Below the pieces are notes generated by a model. The model did no database searches. It worked only from the letters and a program-made list of their open reading frames with translations, and was not told the DNA's origin. Shown here piece after piece: positions 1 to 7,553 of a stretch of 14,777 nucleotides of DNA; position 1 is the first letter of the stretch, and every line of letters starts with the position of its first letter. Position numbers and translations under genes: made by a program. The DNA is from Candidatus Dadabacteria bacterium UBA1144 (GTDB lineage Bacteria; Desulfobacterota_D; UBA1144), in contig CAJIYY010000032.1 of the NCBI GenBank assembly GCA_905181755.1, forward strand, positions 1 through 14,777, given 5' to 3'.

Positions 1-47
1 AAGTTAAGAATTAAATTTTGAAAATTCATGAAAACTTAATAATATCA

Positions 48-1379
48 TTAAACTAAATCTAATTCTATTTGATTTCTCATGTTTATTTCATTAATGGATT
101 CTCTGGAGGATTTTTTTATCTTTTCTATGTTCTTTTTGGGCTTTTTGATATCAAACAAACCGAGGTTTATATTCATTGGTTGAATTTTTTTATTAGTAGA
201 ATCAGATATATATTTTGTTAAACAACCTAGTGCGCTTTTAATGGGAAAAACTATTGGTTCTAGATTTTTGAATACTCTTGAGGAGTTAATACCTGCGATT
301 AATCCCATTGCAGCAGACTCTGAATACCCTTCTACTCCAGTAATTTGTCCTGCAAAAAATATTAAAGGATTCTTTTGGCTTTGAAGAGTGTTTAGAATCA
401 CTCCCGGAGAGTTAATATAAGTGTTTCTGTGAATGCTCCCAAATCTAAGGAACTCAGCCTTTTTAAGGGCTGGTATACAAGACAGTGCTTCCTTTTGATC
501 TTTAATTTTCATTTTGGTTTGAAATCCCACTAAGTTCCACATGCTTTCATTGGAATTTTCTTTTCTGAGTTGAACAACTGCGAATGGTCTCTTTCCTGTT
601 TTAGGATCAGTTAAACCAACTGGTTTCATTGGCCCGAATCTTAAAGTTTCGAAACCCCTCTCTGCCATAACTTCAATAGGCAGGCAGCCTTCAAAATAGT
701 TAGGCTTTTCAAATTTATGAAATTCAATTTTCTCAGATTCTATTAGGGTCCTATGAAACAAAGCATATTCGCTTTCATTGAGAGTACAGTTTATATAGTC
801 GCCCTCATTCTCTTCGTATCTTGAGGCTCTAAAGCAGTGATCATTATCGAGGCTTTCATAGGAAACGATTGGAGATATGGAGTCATAGAAAGATAGGTTC
901 TCTTTGCCAATGAATTCCTCTATGTTGTTTGATAGATTGCTACTTGTAAGTGGGCCAGTGGCTATTATTGTCGGGGTGGTTGTTTCTTCTTCTATAGATA
1001 AAACCTCTTCTTCAATAACTTGAATAAGGGGATTGTTCTTTATTTTTCTACTTACTTCCTTTGAAAATTTTTGTCGGTCAACAGCTAGGGCTCCACCAGC
1101 GGGTAGCTGGCAACTATAGGCGCTATTAATAATTAAAGAGTCTAGTTGAAGCATTTCTTTTTTTAGAATTCCTGAAGCTTTGTCAGGTGAAGTAGACTTC
1201 AAAGAGTTACTGCATACTAGTTCAGCTAGCTCCTTAGAGTTGTGAGCAGGTGTAAACTTTCTTGGTTTCATTTCGAAAATTTTTACAGGTATATGATTCT
1301 TTGCGATTTGATAGGCTGCTTCGCATCCTGCAAGACCAGCACCTATAATAGTTATTCCATCAAAATTTTTTCTTTTCAG
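48..1379 (-). CDS. trmFO: Methylenetetrahydrofolate-tRNA-(uracil-5-)-methyltransferase TrmFO, non-ATG start
   Basis: Folate- and FAD-dependent enzyme that makes 5-methyluridine at position 54 of tRNAs in the cytoplasm. The first ATG in frame (1271) would remove the FAD-binding motif. Reading upstream restores ITIIGAGLAGCEAAYQ, with the GxGxxG motif at residues 13-18 when counted from a CTG at 1379-1377. ELVCSNSL holds the family's nucleophile-type Cys (C56). EGCLPIEVMAERG holds the second conserved Cys (C232). GPLTS and the C-terminal GQITGVEGYSESAAMGLIAG are also typical. From CTG the protein has 443 residues, normal for the family. Upstream of that codon the frame closes with TGA at 1388-1386, and no ATG, GTG or TTG lies between. 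CTG overlaps the miaB stop (CTGA), which suggests coupled translation; an ATA at residue 9 is an alternative start. The family call is secure; the start is an inference. Confidence 0.9.
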   Translation of the reverse strand: MKRKNFDGITIIGAGLAGCEAAYQIAKNHIPVKIFEMKPRKFTPAHNSKELAELVCSNSLKSTSPDKASGILKKEMLQLDSLIINSAYSCQLPAGGALAVDRQKFSKEVSRKIKNNPLIQVIEEEVLSIEEETTTPTIIATGPLTSSNLSNNIEEFIGKENLSFYDSISPIVSYESLDNDHCFRASRYEENEGDYINCTLNESEYALFHRTLIESEKIEFHKFEKPNYFEGCLPIEVMAERGFETLRFGPMKPVGLTDPKTGKRPFAVVQLRKENSNESMWNLVGFQTKMKIKDQKEALSCIPALKKAEFLRFGSIHRNTYINSPGVILNTLQSQKNPLIFFAGQITGVEGYSESAAMGLIAGINSSRVFKNLEPIVFPIKSALGCLTKYISDSTNKKIQPMNINLGLFDIKKPKKNIEKIKKSSRESINEINMRNQIELDLV

Positions 1380-2680
1380 GTTGGCTCACCGATGAATGAA
1401 TTCTGGAAAGCTTCAATCTTGGTTATGTCTACTATTTTACCAATATATTTTTTATTTAAGTCTTTTATATATATAGCTTTGTTCTGCGATGTACGACCAA
1501 AGAGTTCTTTAGGATTGTTTCTACTAGCATTCTCAATTAATACTTTATAGCTCTTATTCAGTTGTTTGAGATTATTTTCTAAAGAAATCTCTCTTTGTCG
1601 TGATTGAAGCCTGTGCAGCCTATCCAGAGCTATATCATCATCGATATGGGAACTCATTGTCTCTCCAGGGGTCCCAGGTCTAATTGAATATTTAAAAGAA
1701 TAGACAGTATCAAATTTTACATCCTCAATGAGCTTCATAGTCTCATCAAAATCTTCGTTGGATTCATCCCCAAAGCCAACAATGATATCAGTAGAAAGAC
1801 TTAGGTCTGGCATAGCATCTCTTAGTCTATTTATACTATCCCTATACCATTCAATGCTATACGCTCTATTCATTTGCTTCAAAACTCTATTGGATCCTGA
1901 TTGTACTGGAAGATGAAGTTGTCTGCATACTTTGCTATTATTTCTCATAGAATCAACCATCTTTGATGTAACATCTCTAGGGAATGATGTTGTAAATCTA
2001 ATTCTCTCTAAGCCATCTAATTCTTGCAAATGGTTTAAGAGGTTGTAAAATTTTTCTCCCTCATATTTCCATGAATTCACAGTCTGACCTATGTAGGTTA
2101 GTTCTTTTGCTCCTTGATTGATTAGAAGCCTAGATTCTTCTAGTATTTCTTTTAATGACCTGTTGATTTCATTTCCTCTAACTGTCGGAACTATACAGTA
2201 GGCACATTTCTTATTGCACCCCTGCTGAATTGAAACGAAGCCATTAACTTTTCCTGCTTCGTGATAAGGGCTTACTTTGAATACTTCTTCAATATCCATC
2301 GAAGTGTTTATTCTTCTATGTCCAGAACCTTCTTTTATATCAAAAATCAGATCTCTCAACTTTGGTATTTCCCTAGGTCCAATTACAAAATCTAGATGAG
2401 GAATCTGCTTTATAAGTTTTTTGCCGTATAGTTGAGCGACGCATCCCGCCATACCAATAATCAGATCAGGGTTTTTAATTTTTAATTTTTTGTATTTCCC
2501 GACTGCGCTAACAGCTTTATGGTCTGCCTTTTCTCTTATAGCACAAGTGTTAACAATTATTATATCAGCATCACTGGGTTCCTTAACTGGATGCGCAGAT
2601 AAAGAATTGATTATTCTGTCAGAGTCATATTCGTTCATCTGACAACCATAAGTTTCAATAAAGATTGATAATTTTTCCAC
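1376..2680 (-). CDS. miaB: tRNA-2-methylthio-N6-dimethylallyladenosine synthase MiaB
   Basis: Radical SAM methylthiotransferase that adds the 2-methylthio group to i6A37 in tRNAs reading UNN codons. The N-terminal UPF0004 domain has the three cluster-binding cysteines, C13 (ETYGCQMN), C46 (VNTCAIRE) and C80 (AGCVAQ). The radical SAM motif CNKKCAYC gives C155, C159 and C162, nearly the E. coli positions. A TRAM-like tail follows and ends in FIGEPT. At 434 residues it is of normal length. The start is GTG at 2680; a TAA four codons upstream leaves no earlier choice, and no convincing Shine-Dalgarno sequence is seen. A TTGATA/AATATT pair with a 17-base spacer ends 5 bases before GTG, so the mRNA may be leaderless. 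trmFO follows directly, forming a tRNA-modification pair. Confidence 0.96.
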   Translation of the reverse strand: MEKLSIFIETYGCQMNEYDSDRIINSLSAHPVKEPSDADIIIVNTCAIREKADHKAVSAVGKYKKLKIKNPDLIIGMAGCVAQLYGKKLIKQIPHLDFVIGPREIPKLRDLIFDIKEGSGHRRINTSMDIEEVFKVSPYHEAGKVNGFVSIQQGCNKKCAYCIVPTVRGNEINRSLKEILEESRLLINQGAKELTYIGQTVNSWKYEGEKFYNLLNHLQELDGLERIRFTTSFPRDVTSKMVDSMRNNSKVCRQLHLPVQSGSNRVLKQMNRAYSIEWYRDSINRLRDAMPDLSLSTDIIVGFGDESNEDFDETMKLIEDVKFDTVYSFKYSIRPGTPGETMSSHIDDDIALDRLHRLQSRQREISLENNLKQLNKSYKVLIENASRNNPKELFGRTSQNKAIYIKDLNKKYIGKIVDITKIEAFQNSFIGEPT

Positions 2681-2775
2681 AAATAAATATTAACAATCTT
2701 TCTTTTTTTATCAATAGGGAATAATCCTTAATGTTGACTATTAAATTTTAATTTAGTAAGCTTTTTAAGCTATAC

Positions 2776-2780
2776 AGGAG
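2776..2780 (+). promoter_or_regulatory. Shine-Dalgarno AGGAG that fixes an ATT start
   Basis: AGGAG is followed by 7 bases and then ATT at 2788. From the TAA at 2749 to the ATG at 2869 the transporter frame holds no ATG, GTG, TTG or CTG, so this site is the main evidence for where translation begins. The spacing equals that in front of gyrA and matches the 6-8 bases seen before ordinary ATG genes in this window. Confidence 0.65.
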
Positions 2781-2787
2781 TACTGTT

Positions 2788-4131
2788 ATTTTAGACTGGA
2801 CAAAAGATATTAACTCTAAGCAGTGGAAGACTTTCATTGCGGCCTTCTTTGGGTGGACTTTAGATGCTATGGATTTACTTCTGTATGTCTTTGCTTTTAA
2901 GTTTATTAGAGAGTCTTTTGATCTAACTGGACCCGAGGCAGCCTTGCTATTTAGTATTACTTTAGCCTCTTCAGCATTAGGTGGAATGGTTTTTGGAATA
3001 ATTTCTGACTATGTTGGTAGAGTTAAAGCTCTAACTTATTCGATTTTGATATATTCATTTTTTACAATGCTCTCTGCCTTTGCTCCTAATATACTATTTT
3101 TTGTAATCTGTAGATTTTTATTAGGTCTAGGGATGGGAGGAGAATGGGCTTCCGGAGAAATTTTAGTTGCGGAAAGCTGGCCTAAAGAACATAGGGGAAA
3201 AGTGGTAGGTATGGTTCAGAGCGGATGGGGTTTTGGATTTATTTTTGCTGCTTTATTGGCTACCTTCGTACTTCCTATAGATACTTTTAATTTGAATATG
3301 ATTCCTTTTGTGTCTACTGACTTTCCTGTTGAAAGCTGGAGAGTGTTGTTCTTCTTAGGTATTATCCCAGCATTTTTAGTATTTTACGTTAGAAGGGTTT
3401 GCGAAGAACCTGAAGTTTGGAAAAAAGCTGCCGAGAAAAGATTGCACACCAAACAAGAGTTTACTTTTTTTGAAATTTTTAAAAATGATGAAATAAGACC
3501 AATGGTTATAAAGGCCACTTTGCTTACTAGCTTCTGTATGCTTTCATACTGGGGCTTGAGCTATTTTGTTCCTAATTATCTTGCTAGCCCAATCTCTGAA
3601 GGTGGCGCAGGGTTAGGTATGGTTAAAGGATTTGGTTTTACTATTCCATTAAATATTGGAGCAATATTAGGATGTATTTCTTTTGGATTAATTAGCGATA
3701 GGATCGGACGTAAAACTACTTTTGGAGCCTATTTATTGATTGTTGCACTTCTAGTTCCAATTTTTGGGAACATAGTTAAAGTTCAGGAGTTTTTGGGATT
3801 TATTTCACTTGAAGCGTTAATCTTAATTCTTGCTCCTTTGCTAGGATTTTTTGCCACAGGTTTTTATGCTGGTTTCGGTGCAATATTTTCTGAAATATTC
3901 CCTACTCGAGCAAGGGGAACTGCTCAAGGGTTTAGCTATAATGTTGGAAGAGGAGTCTCTGCTATAGCTCCCCCACTTTTTGCATTTATAGCAATAAGTT
4001 CGTTTACATTCTTATTTGATGGAGAAGTTATTGGAAACGGTAGAGCTTTGATGACAGCCTCAATATTTGCCATTTGTGCATTCTTTGTCCTTTCAACTCT
4101 TCCTGAAACTAAAGGTAAAGATTTAGAATAG
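2788..4131 (+). CDS. MFS transporter, sialate/monocarboxylate:H+ symporter (SHS)-like, probable ATT start
   Basis: Twelve-helix inner-membrane transporter of the major facilitator superfamily. It has the motif-A loop GIISDYVGR (D74, G77, R78) and its second-half copy GLISDRIGR (D304). GMGGEWASGEILVAESWP (about residues 115-132) resembles the GGE...ESWP stretch of NanT and Jen1-type SHS symporters, so a carboxylic acid or sugar acid is the likely substrate; I cannot say which. The first ATG (2869) lies inside helix 1. Reading upstream gives SKQWKTFIAAFFGWTLDAMD, which aligns with the NanT-type N terminus, so the gene must begin earlier. The only start with a ribosome site is ATT at 2788, giving 447 residues. 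It stands alone between miaB (divergent) and the porin gene. Confidence 0.85.
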   Translation: MLDWTKDINSKQWKTFIAAFFGWTLDAMDLLLYVFAFKFIRESFDLTGPEAALLFSITLASSALGGMVFGIISDYVGRVKALTYSILIYSFFTMLSAFAPNILFFVICRFLLGLGMGGEWASGEILVAESWPKEHRGKVVGMVQSGWGFGFIFAALLATFVLPIDTFNLNMIPFVSTDFPVESWRVLFFLGIIPAFLVFYVRRVCEEPEVWKKAAEKRLHTKQEFTFFEIFKNDEIRPMVIKATLLTSFCMLSYWGLSYFVPNYLASPISEGGAGLGMVKGFGFTIPLNIGAILGCISFGLISDRIGRKTTFGAYLLIVALLVPIFGNIVKVQEFLGFISLEALILILAPLLGFFATGFYAGFGAIFSEIFPTRARGTAQGFSYNVGRGVSAIAPPLFAFIAISSFTFLFDGEVIGNGRALMTASIFAICAFFVLSTLPETKGKDLE

Positions 4132-4225
4132 CTACTGTTTACTGCTCTTTTTAAACTTTCTGACTAAAACATTAAGATTATTTATTTTATGGTATAGTTA
4201 TTGCCATATTTATTTACAAAAACGC

Positions 4226-4233
4226 AAAGGAGG
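4226..4233 (+). promoter_or_regulatory. Strong Shine-Dalgarno of the porin gene
   Basis: AAAGGAGG is followed by 5 bases and then ATG at 4239. It is the best match to the 16S rRNA tail in the window, as expected for an abundant outer-membrane protein. Confidence 0.7.
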
Positions 4234-4238
4234 TTTAT

Positions 4239-5363
4239 ATGCGCAATTTATTTATTGTTGCTTTTGTTTTTTTGCTTAGTTTTTCTAGCTTAAATTCATT
4301 TGCAAAAGATGGCTCCCCAGTAGAGGTACCGTTGACTTTTTCTGGCTATGTACACAGTGCTACTACTTATAATCTAGGAGACAATGAAGATGAAAGTAAT
4401 AACTATCATACATTTAGTGATGATGATTTTACTATGACTCCTTCAGCTCAACTAGGCGTAGCAAATGATTTCTTCGTTATTGATATGCTTTTTGGAAGCA
4501 TTGCAGATGATTTAAACGGCTCTACTGACTCTAGCTCATTTATGATGCATCAAGCTTACGGCATTTTACCCGTGGGACCTTGGACAGTTATGGTTGGTCA
4601 TTTCGATACTATGCTCGGGAATGAAGTTATAAATCCCGCAGACAATCCAAACATTACAAGAAGTTTTCTTTTTGGATATACAATTAACTTTCAAAATACC
4701 GGCATAAGGGCAATGCTTGAACCTGGAATAGACTTAATTGATGAGTTCTATATTGGTGTTGGAAATGGCTGGGATACAATTTATGATGAGGGTGAGAACC
4801 AAGAGAAGACTTTTGAAGCAGCTTTTGGTAGCTCTATGGGAAATGCTTCCTTGTTCGTAGCTATGAACTACGGTCAAGAAACAGATGACCAAACTAGAAC
4901 TACATATACAGCTGTACTTGGTTTGCCTATTTCTAGCCAATTGTCGTTAACCTTAAATGGTGTTTACGGTAAAGGTGAAGAAGAAGGAGCTTACACATCA
5001 GTTGTTACTGGAGTTAACGACGATGGTACTTGGTATGGAGCAGGTTCTTATTTAACTTATGCTCACGATGATACCAAGTCTATTACCGTAAGATACGAAT
5101 ACTTAAAAGATCCAGGTGGGTCACGTTTAGGGTTTGCTAGCACAGATGCAAATACTTGGACAGAGCTTACAGATGATGCTGTCCTAAAAAGTTTCACAAT
5201 TACTCCAGAATTGTTAGTAGGAGACTATGGAACTTTAAGAGCGGAATACAGACTTGATGTAGCTAACCACCCTGTCTTTCAGGTCTTGGGCGGTGCAGCA
5301 GGTAATCAAGCTCAAAACAAATCACAAGAAACAGTTTCTCTACAATATGTTGTTTCTTTCTAA
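4239..5363 (+). CDS. Outer-membrane beta-barrel porin (OmpL-like / BBP2 type)
   Basis: Predicted outer-membrane barrel of 374 residues. The N terminus is a clear signal peptide (basic RN, hydrophobic run, likely cut after SFA at about residue 22). The mature part alternates polar and hydrophobic residues, with acidic or Gly-rich loops such as LGDNEDESNNYHTFSDDD, and ends in VVSF. The terminal Phe is the usual recognition signal for the BAM assembly machinery. Internal phrases such as GHFDTMLGNEVINPADNPNITRSFLFGY resemble the BBP2/OmpL-like porin family. I infer a general diffusion porin; the substrate is unknown. It is monocistronic, with a strong ribosome site in front and an inverted repeat behind. 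No integral enzyme motif is visible. Confidence 0.8.
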   Translation: MRNLFIVAFVFLLSFSSLNSFAKDGSPVEVPLTFSGYVHSATTYNLGDNEDESNNYHTFSDDDFTMTPSAQLGVANDFFVIDMLFGSIADDLNGSTDSSSFMMHQAYGILPVGPWTVMVGHFDTMLGNEVINPADNPNITRSFLFGYTINFQNTGIRAMLEPGIDLIDEFYIGVGNGWDTIYDEGENQEKTFEAAFGSSMGNASLFVAMNYGQETDDQTRTTYTAVLGLPISSQLSLTLNGVYGKGEEEGAYTSVVTGVNDDGTWYGAGSYLTYAHDDTKSITVRYEYLKDPGGSRLGFASTDANTWTELTDDAVLKSFTITPELLVGDYGTLRAEYRLDVANHPVFQVLGGAAGNQAQNKSQETVSLQYVVSF

Positions 5364-5380
5364 GTAAACTCAATCATTAT

Positions 5381-5408
5381 AGAAGTAGGGCGTTAAAACC
5401 CTACTTCT
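5381..5408. terminator. Perfect 10-bp inverted repeat downstream of the porin gene
   Basis: AGAAGTAGGG (5381-5390), an 8-base loop and CCCTACTTCT (5399-5408) form an exact hairpin 17 bases after the porin stop. The bases that follow (AATTAAG) are not a U-run, so it is not a textbook intrinsic terminator. It may terminate inefficiently or protect the 3' end of the porin mRNA. Confidence 0.6.
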
Positions 5409-5464
5409 AATTAAGACCTTGATTAAGAATTTTTTCTATATAAACTTAACATCTATTAAAGTAT

Positions 5465-5537
<73 letters not shown>

Positions 5538-5550
5538 TATTTTAGGTCTA

Positions 5551-5575
5551 TTTGTAATATTTATACAAAATTGTA
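5551..5575. promoter_or_regulatory. Candidate operator of the XRE cassette (TTGTA/TACAA half-sites)
   Basis: TTTGTA (5551-5556) and TACAAA (5564-5569) are perfect inverted half-sites 7 bases apart. A further TTGTA (5571-5575) pairs with the same TACAA at a 2-base spacing and touches the possible start codon of the XRE gene. TATACA (5562-5567) could be a -10 box, giving a leaderless or near-leaderless transcript. Autoregulation by the XRE protein is an inference from position. Confidence 0.4.
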
Positions 5576-6021
5576 TGATTACAGTTATGAATATCGCTAA
5601 TGTTTTCGGTTCATTTTTAAAAGAGACTCGTAAAGGGAAGAAGATTACTCAAGAGCAACTTGCGTTGTCCTTGAATGTTTCTACTGTTTATGTTCATCAA
5701 CTAGAAACTGCGAAGGTGGATGCACCTGATAAATCTAAATGCACTATTATTGCCAAGACCTTAGGCTTGGACGCTGATTTTGTCTGGAACAAAGCCAAAG
5801 AGCAAAAGTTGCTTAGATTCTTGAATAAAGAAAATATAGTAAATAACTTAGATGAACCCATAACTTATTCTGAGAAATTATTATTAGATTTATTTAGGAA
5901 TTTATCAGACGAGGTTAGAAAGGATTTTGTCGGAATGATTTACATGCTATTAAAATCTGATAAAAGAATCATAGACGAGAAGCTTATATCTTCTATAGAA
6001 AAACTTTCTAAAACTGCGTGA
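5575..6021 (+). CDS. XRE-family helix-turn-helix regulator
   Basis: 148-residue protein with a Cro/C1-type helix-turn-helix at about residues 10-65 (FLKETRKGKKITQEQLALSL, then a recognition helix in VSTVYVHQLETAK). Behind it is a separate, mostly helical C-terminal region (about 80-148) that I do not recognise and that might bind a partner. It is therefore expected to bind DNA in the cytoplasm. The start may be ATG 5575 or the second ATG at 5587; neither has a good Shine-Dalgarno, and a possible -10 box lies 7 bases before 5575. The stop TGA overlaps the start of the next gene (GTGATG), so the two are translationally coupled and probably work together. Confidence 0.85.
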   Translation: MITVMNIANVFGSFLKETRKGKKITQEQLALSLNVSTVYVHQLETAKVDAPDKSKCTIIAKTLGLDADFVWNKAKEQKLLRFLNKENIVNNLDEPITYSEKLLLDLFRNLSDEVRKDFVGMIYMLLKSDKRIIDEKLISSIEKLSKTA

Positions 6022-6758
6022 TGTATTTTCTTAGAAGATTCCTTGTAATTGCCCTAATACAGTTAATAATTTTTTCTTTTATTTTTACTTTATTCGTATT
6101 TAGCTTTAATCAGAGAAGAGAAGTTAGCAAGAATCAATCTAAAGCATTAGCTTCTATAATAGCCGAGCAAGCTTCAAATTATTTTGAAGAAAACAATAGA
6201 AACTTTTCCTCGAATGATTTTTTTAATTTCTTAGATAATCAGATAGGCGTTCAAAAGCTTACTAATGCATTCAATGTGAACCCTCCAGAAATCCTTACGA
6301 TTTATTTTCGTACAGATATAATAAAAGGTAAGGTAGATGCTGGAACAGATAGTAGACTAAACAAGGATGATAATTCTCCTTTAAATAGATCCAATAAGTT
6401 CTTTTTCAATAATAAGTATGTTGCTATCAAGCCTTTTTTTGTGGGCACTTCTGACACCCCTTATGGTGTAGTAAGGATAGAAACTAGCAATATTCCTATC
6501 CTGACTGAAGTTCTATATAACAATGGCATATTTTACATGTTGCTCTTCTTAATATTGAACAATCAAGCATTCCTCTTTTACTTATGGATGAGGAAGAAGA
6601 GGTCTTTAGATGTCGATACAGGTTATTTAAAAGAAAGCTCTCTTGGGTCAATTAAAATTATGCATAAGCTTCTTAGCGATGTAATTGAAGACCACAAGAG
6701 CTCCGTGACGAATAAAGATAACCCTAACAACGTCTTAAGTATTGATGATAAAAAATGA
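6018..6758 (+). CDS. Membrane protein with extracytoplasmic sensor-like domain, no kinase
   Basis: 246 residues. One transmembrane helix lies at about 7-30, an extracytoplasmic domain at about 31-160, a second helix at about 168-190 (GIFYMLLFLILNNQAFLFYLW), and a charged cytoplasmic tail of about 55 residues follows. The outer domain opens with a helix (NQSKALASIIAEQASNYF) and contains YVAIKPFFVGTSDTPYGVVRIET, the style of strand pair seen in Cache/CHASE-like sensors of histidine kinases. No kinase, HAMP, GGDEF or methyl-accepting region follows. I infer a membrane receptor or co-sensor of unknown ligand. The start can be GTG 6018 or, more likely, ATG 6021; both overlap the XRE stop. Its own stop overlaps the next start (ATGA). 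No named family is recognised. Confidence 0.75.
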   Translation: MMYFLRRFLVIALIQLIIFSFIFTLFVFSFNQRREVSKNQSKALASIIAEQASNYFEENNRNFSSNDFFNFLDNQIGVQKLTNAFNVNPPEILTIYFRTDIIKGKVDAGTDSRLNKDDNSPLNRSNKFFFNNKYVAIKPFFVGTSDTPYGVVRIETSNIPILTEVLYNNGIFYMLLFLILNNQAFLFYLWMRKKRSLDVDTGYLKESSLGSIKIMHKLLSDVIEDHKSSVTNKDNPNNVLSIDDKK

Positions 6759-7117
6759 ATCTTCTTAGAAACTTCTTATTTGTATTACTATTCATTCCTT
6801 TTCTCTCGTGCGAAGGGCTAAAGAGTAGTCCAGGGATAGAATTTTTAGGTCCCATTCTAGAGACCATAGATATTAAGGGTAGGTTGGAATACTCAGGAAG
6901 AGTTGTAAATAAATCCGAAGCAAGTGTAAGTGGTGCCTTAGTAAGGTACGTTGCTGAGAATAAAGATGGTAAGATTATTGAGGCTGTGACTATTCCTTTG
7001 GTAGGCAGCAAAGGGTCATCTATCTTAAGAGGAGAGGTCGTTAGCTTCCAGCTTTTGTTGAGAAGTAGAGCTGATAGTGTTTTCAAGAAGCGGTTTAGTT
7101 TAGATTACAAAAAATAA
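6755..7117 (+). CDS. Small probable lipoprotein with FxLYD-like domain
   Basis: 120 residues. The N terminus (MNLLRN, hydrophobic run, then FLSC) looks like a lipoprotein signal with Cys at about residue 19, although Phe at -3 is not the favoured residue. The mature part, GRVVNKSEASVSGALVRYV through GEVVSFQL, resembles FxLYD / Ig-like domains, with 'G.V.N.s', 'v.gv.v.y.', 'dGk' and 'GE...F' spacing. A small beta-sandwich anchored to a membrane is therefore likely. The start ATG overlaps the stop of the sensor-like gene (ATGA), so it belongs to the same translational unit. The function is unknown; it may be a periplasmic partner or stabiliser of the membrane protein. Confidence 0.7.
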   Translation: MNLLRNFLFVLLFIPFLSCEGLKSSPGIEFLGPILETIDIKGRLEYSGRVVNKSEASVSGALVRYVAENKDGKIIEAVTIPLVGSKGSSILRGEVVSFQLLLRSRADSVFKKRFSLDYKK

Positions 7118-7147
7118 TTAGATTAAGATATTTTTAAGGAGCCATAT

Positions 7148-7552
7148 ATGAGTCAACTGAAGTTAAGAATATTGATAGCTAAAGCAGGATTGGATGGTCA
7201 TGATAGAGGAGCTAAAATCATTACCAGGGCTCTACGTGATGCGGGCTTTGAAGTTATCTATACCGGCCTTCATAGAACACCAGAAGAAATAGTAGAAGCT
7301 GCGCTTCAAGAGGACGTTGATGCGATTGGAATAAGTCTTCTTTCTGGGGCTCATAACTTTCTTTTTCCCGAGATTATTAAAATTTTAAAAGAAAAGGGCT
7401 TGGAAGAATTAGTTGTTTTTGGGGGTGGTATAATTCCAGATCAGGACATTGAAGGGTTAAAGAAGATTGGTGTTAAGGAAATATTTGGACCTGGAACAAC
7501 AACAGTTGAAATGATAGATTGGATCAATGATAACGTCAATCCTAAAGAATAG
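7148..7552 (+). CDS. Stand-alone cobalamin-binding subunit of acyl-CoA mutase (methylmalonyl-CoA mutase small-subunit type)
   Basis: 134-residue B12-binding domain. It has the base-off cobalamin motif DGHDRG (D16, H18, G21), where H18 would coordinate cobalt. SLLSGAH (63-69) and the GGG turn (92-94) contact the cofactor's nucleotide tail. This matches the C-terminal domain of methylmalonyl-CoA mutase, here a separate polypeptide that should pair with a catalytic TIM-barrel subunit encoded elsewhere. Such an enzyme interconverts methylmalonyl-CoA and succinyl-CoA or a related acyl-CoA; the specificity cannot be read from this subunit. AAGGAG sits 6 bases before ATG 7148. It follows the lipoprotein gene by 30 bases on the same strand, so it may share its mRNA. 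The reverse-strand small gene ends only 1 base beyond its stop. Confidence 0.9.
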   Translation: MSQLKLRILIAKAGLDGHDRGAKIITRALRDAGFEVIYTGLHRTPEEIVEAALQEDVDAIGISLLSGAHNFLFPEIIKILKEKGLEELVVFGGGIIPDQDIEGLKKIGVKEIFGPGTTTVEMIDWINDNVNPKE

Positions 7553-7553
7553 T

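Noticed and set aside
1..47. Possible terminator after trmFO
   Set aside because: AT-rich with only weak, imperfect pairing and no clear U-run after a stem.
2869..4131. MFS transporter starting at ATG 2869
   Set aside because: This ATG lies inside transmembrane helix 1; homology-like sequence continues upstream and no ribosome site precedes it.
6724..7086. Reverse-strand 120-residue frame over the lipoprotein gene
   Set aside because: It lies opposite a better-supported coupled gene and has no ribosome site or recognisable domain.
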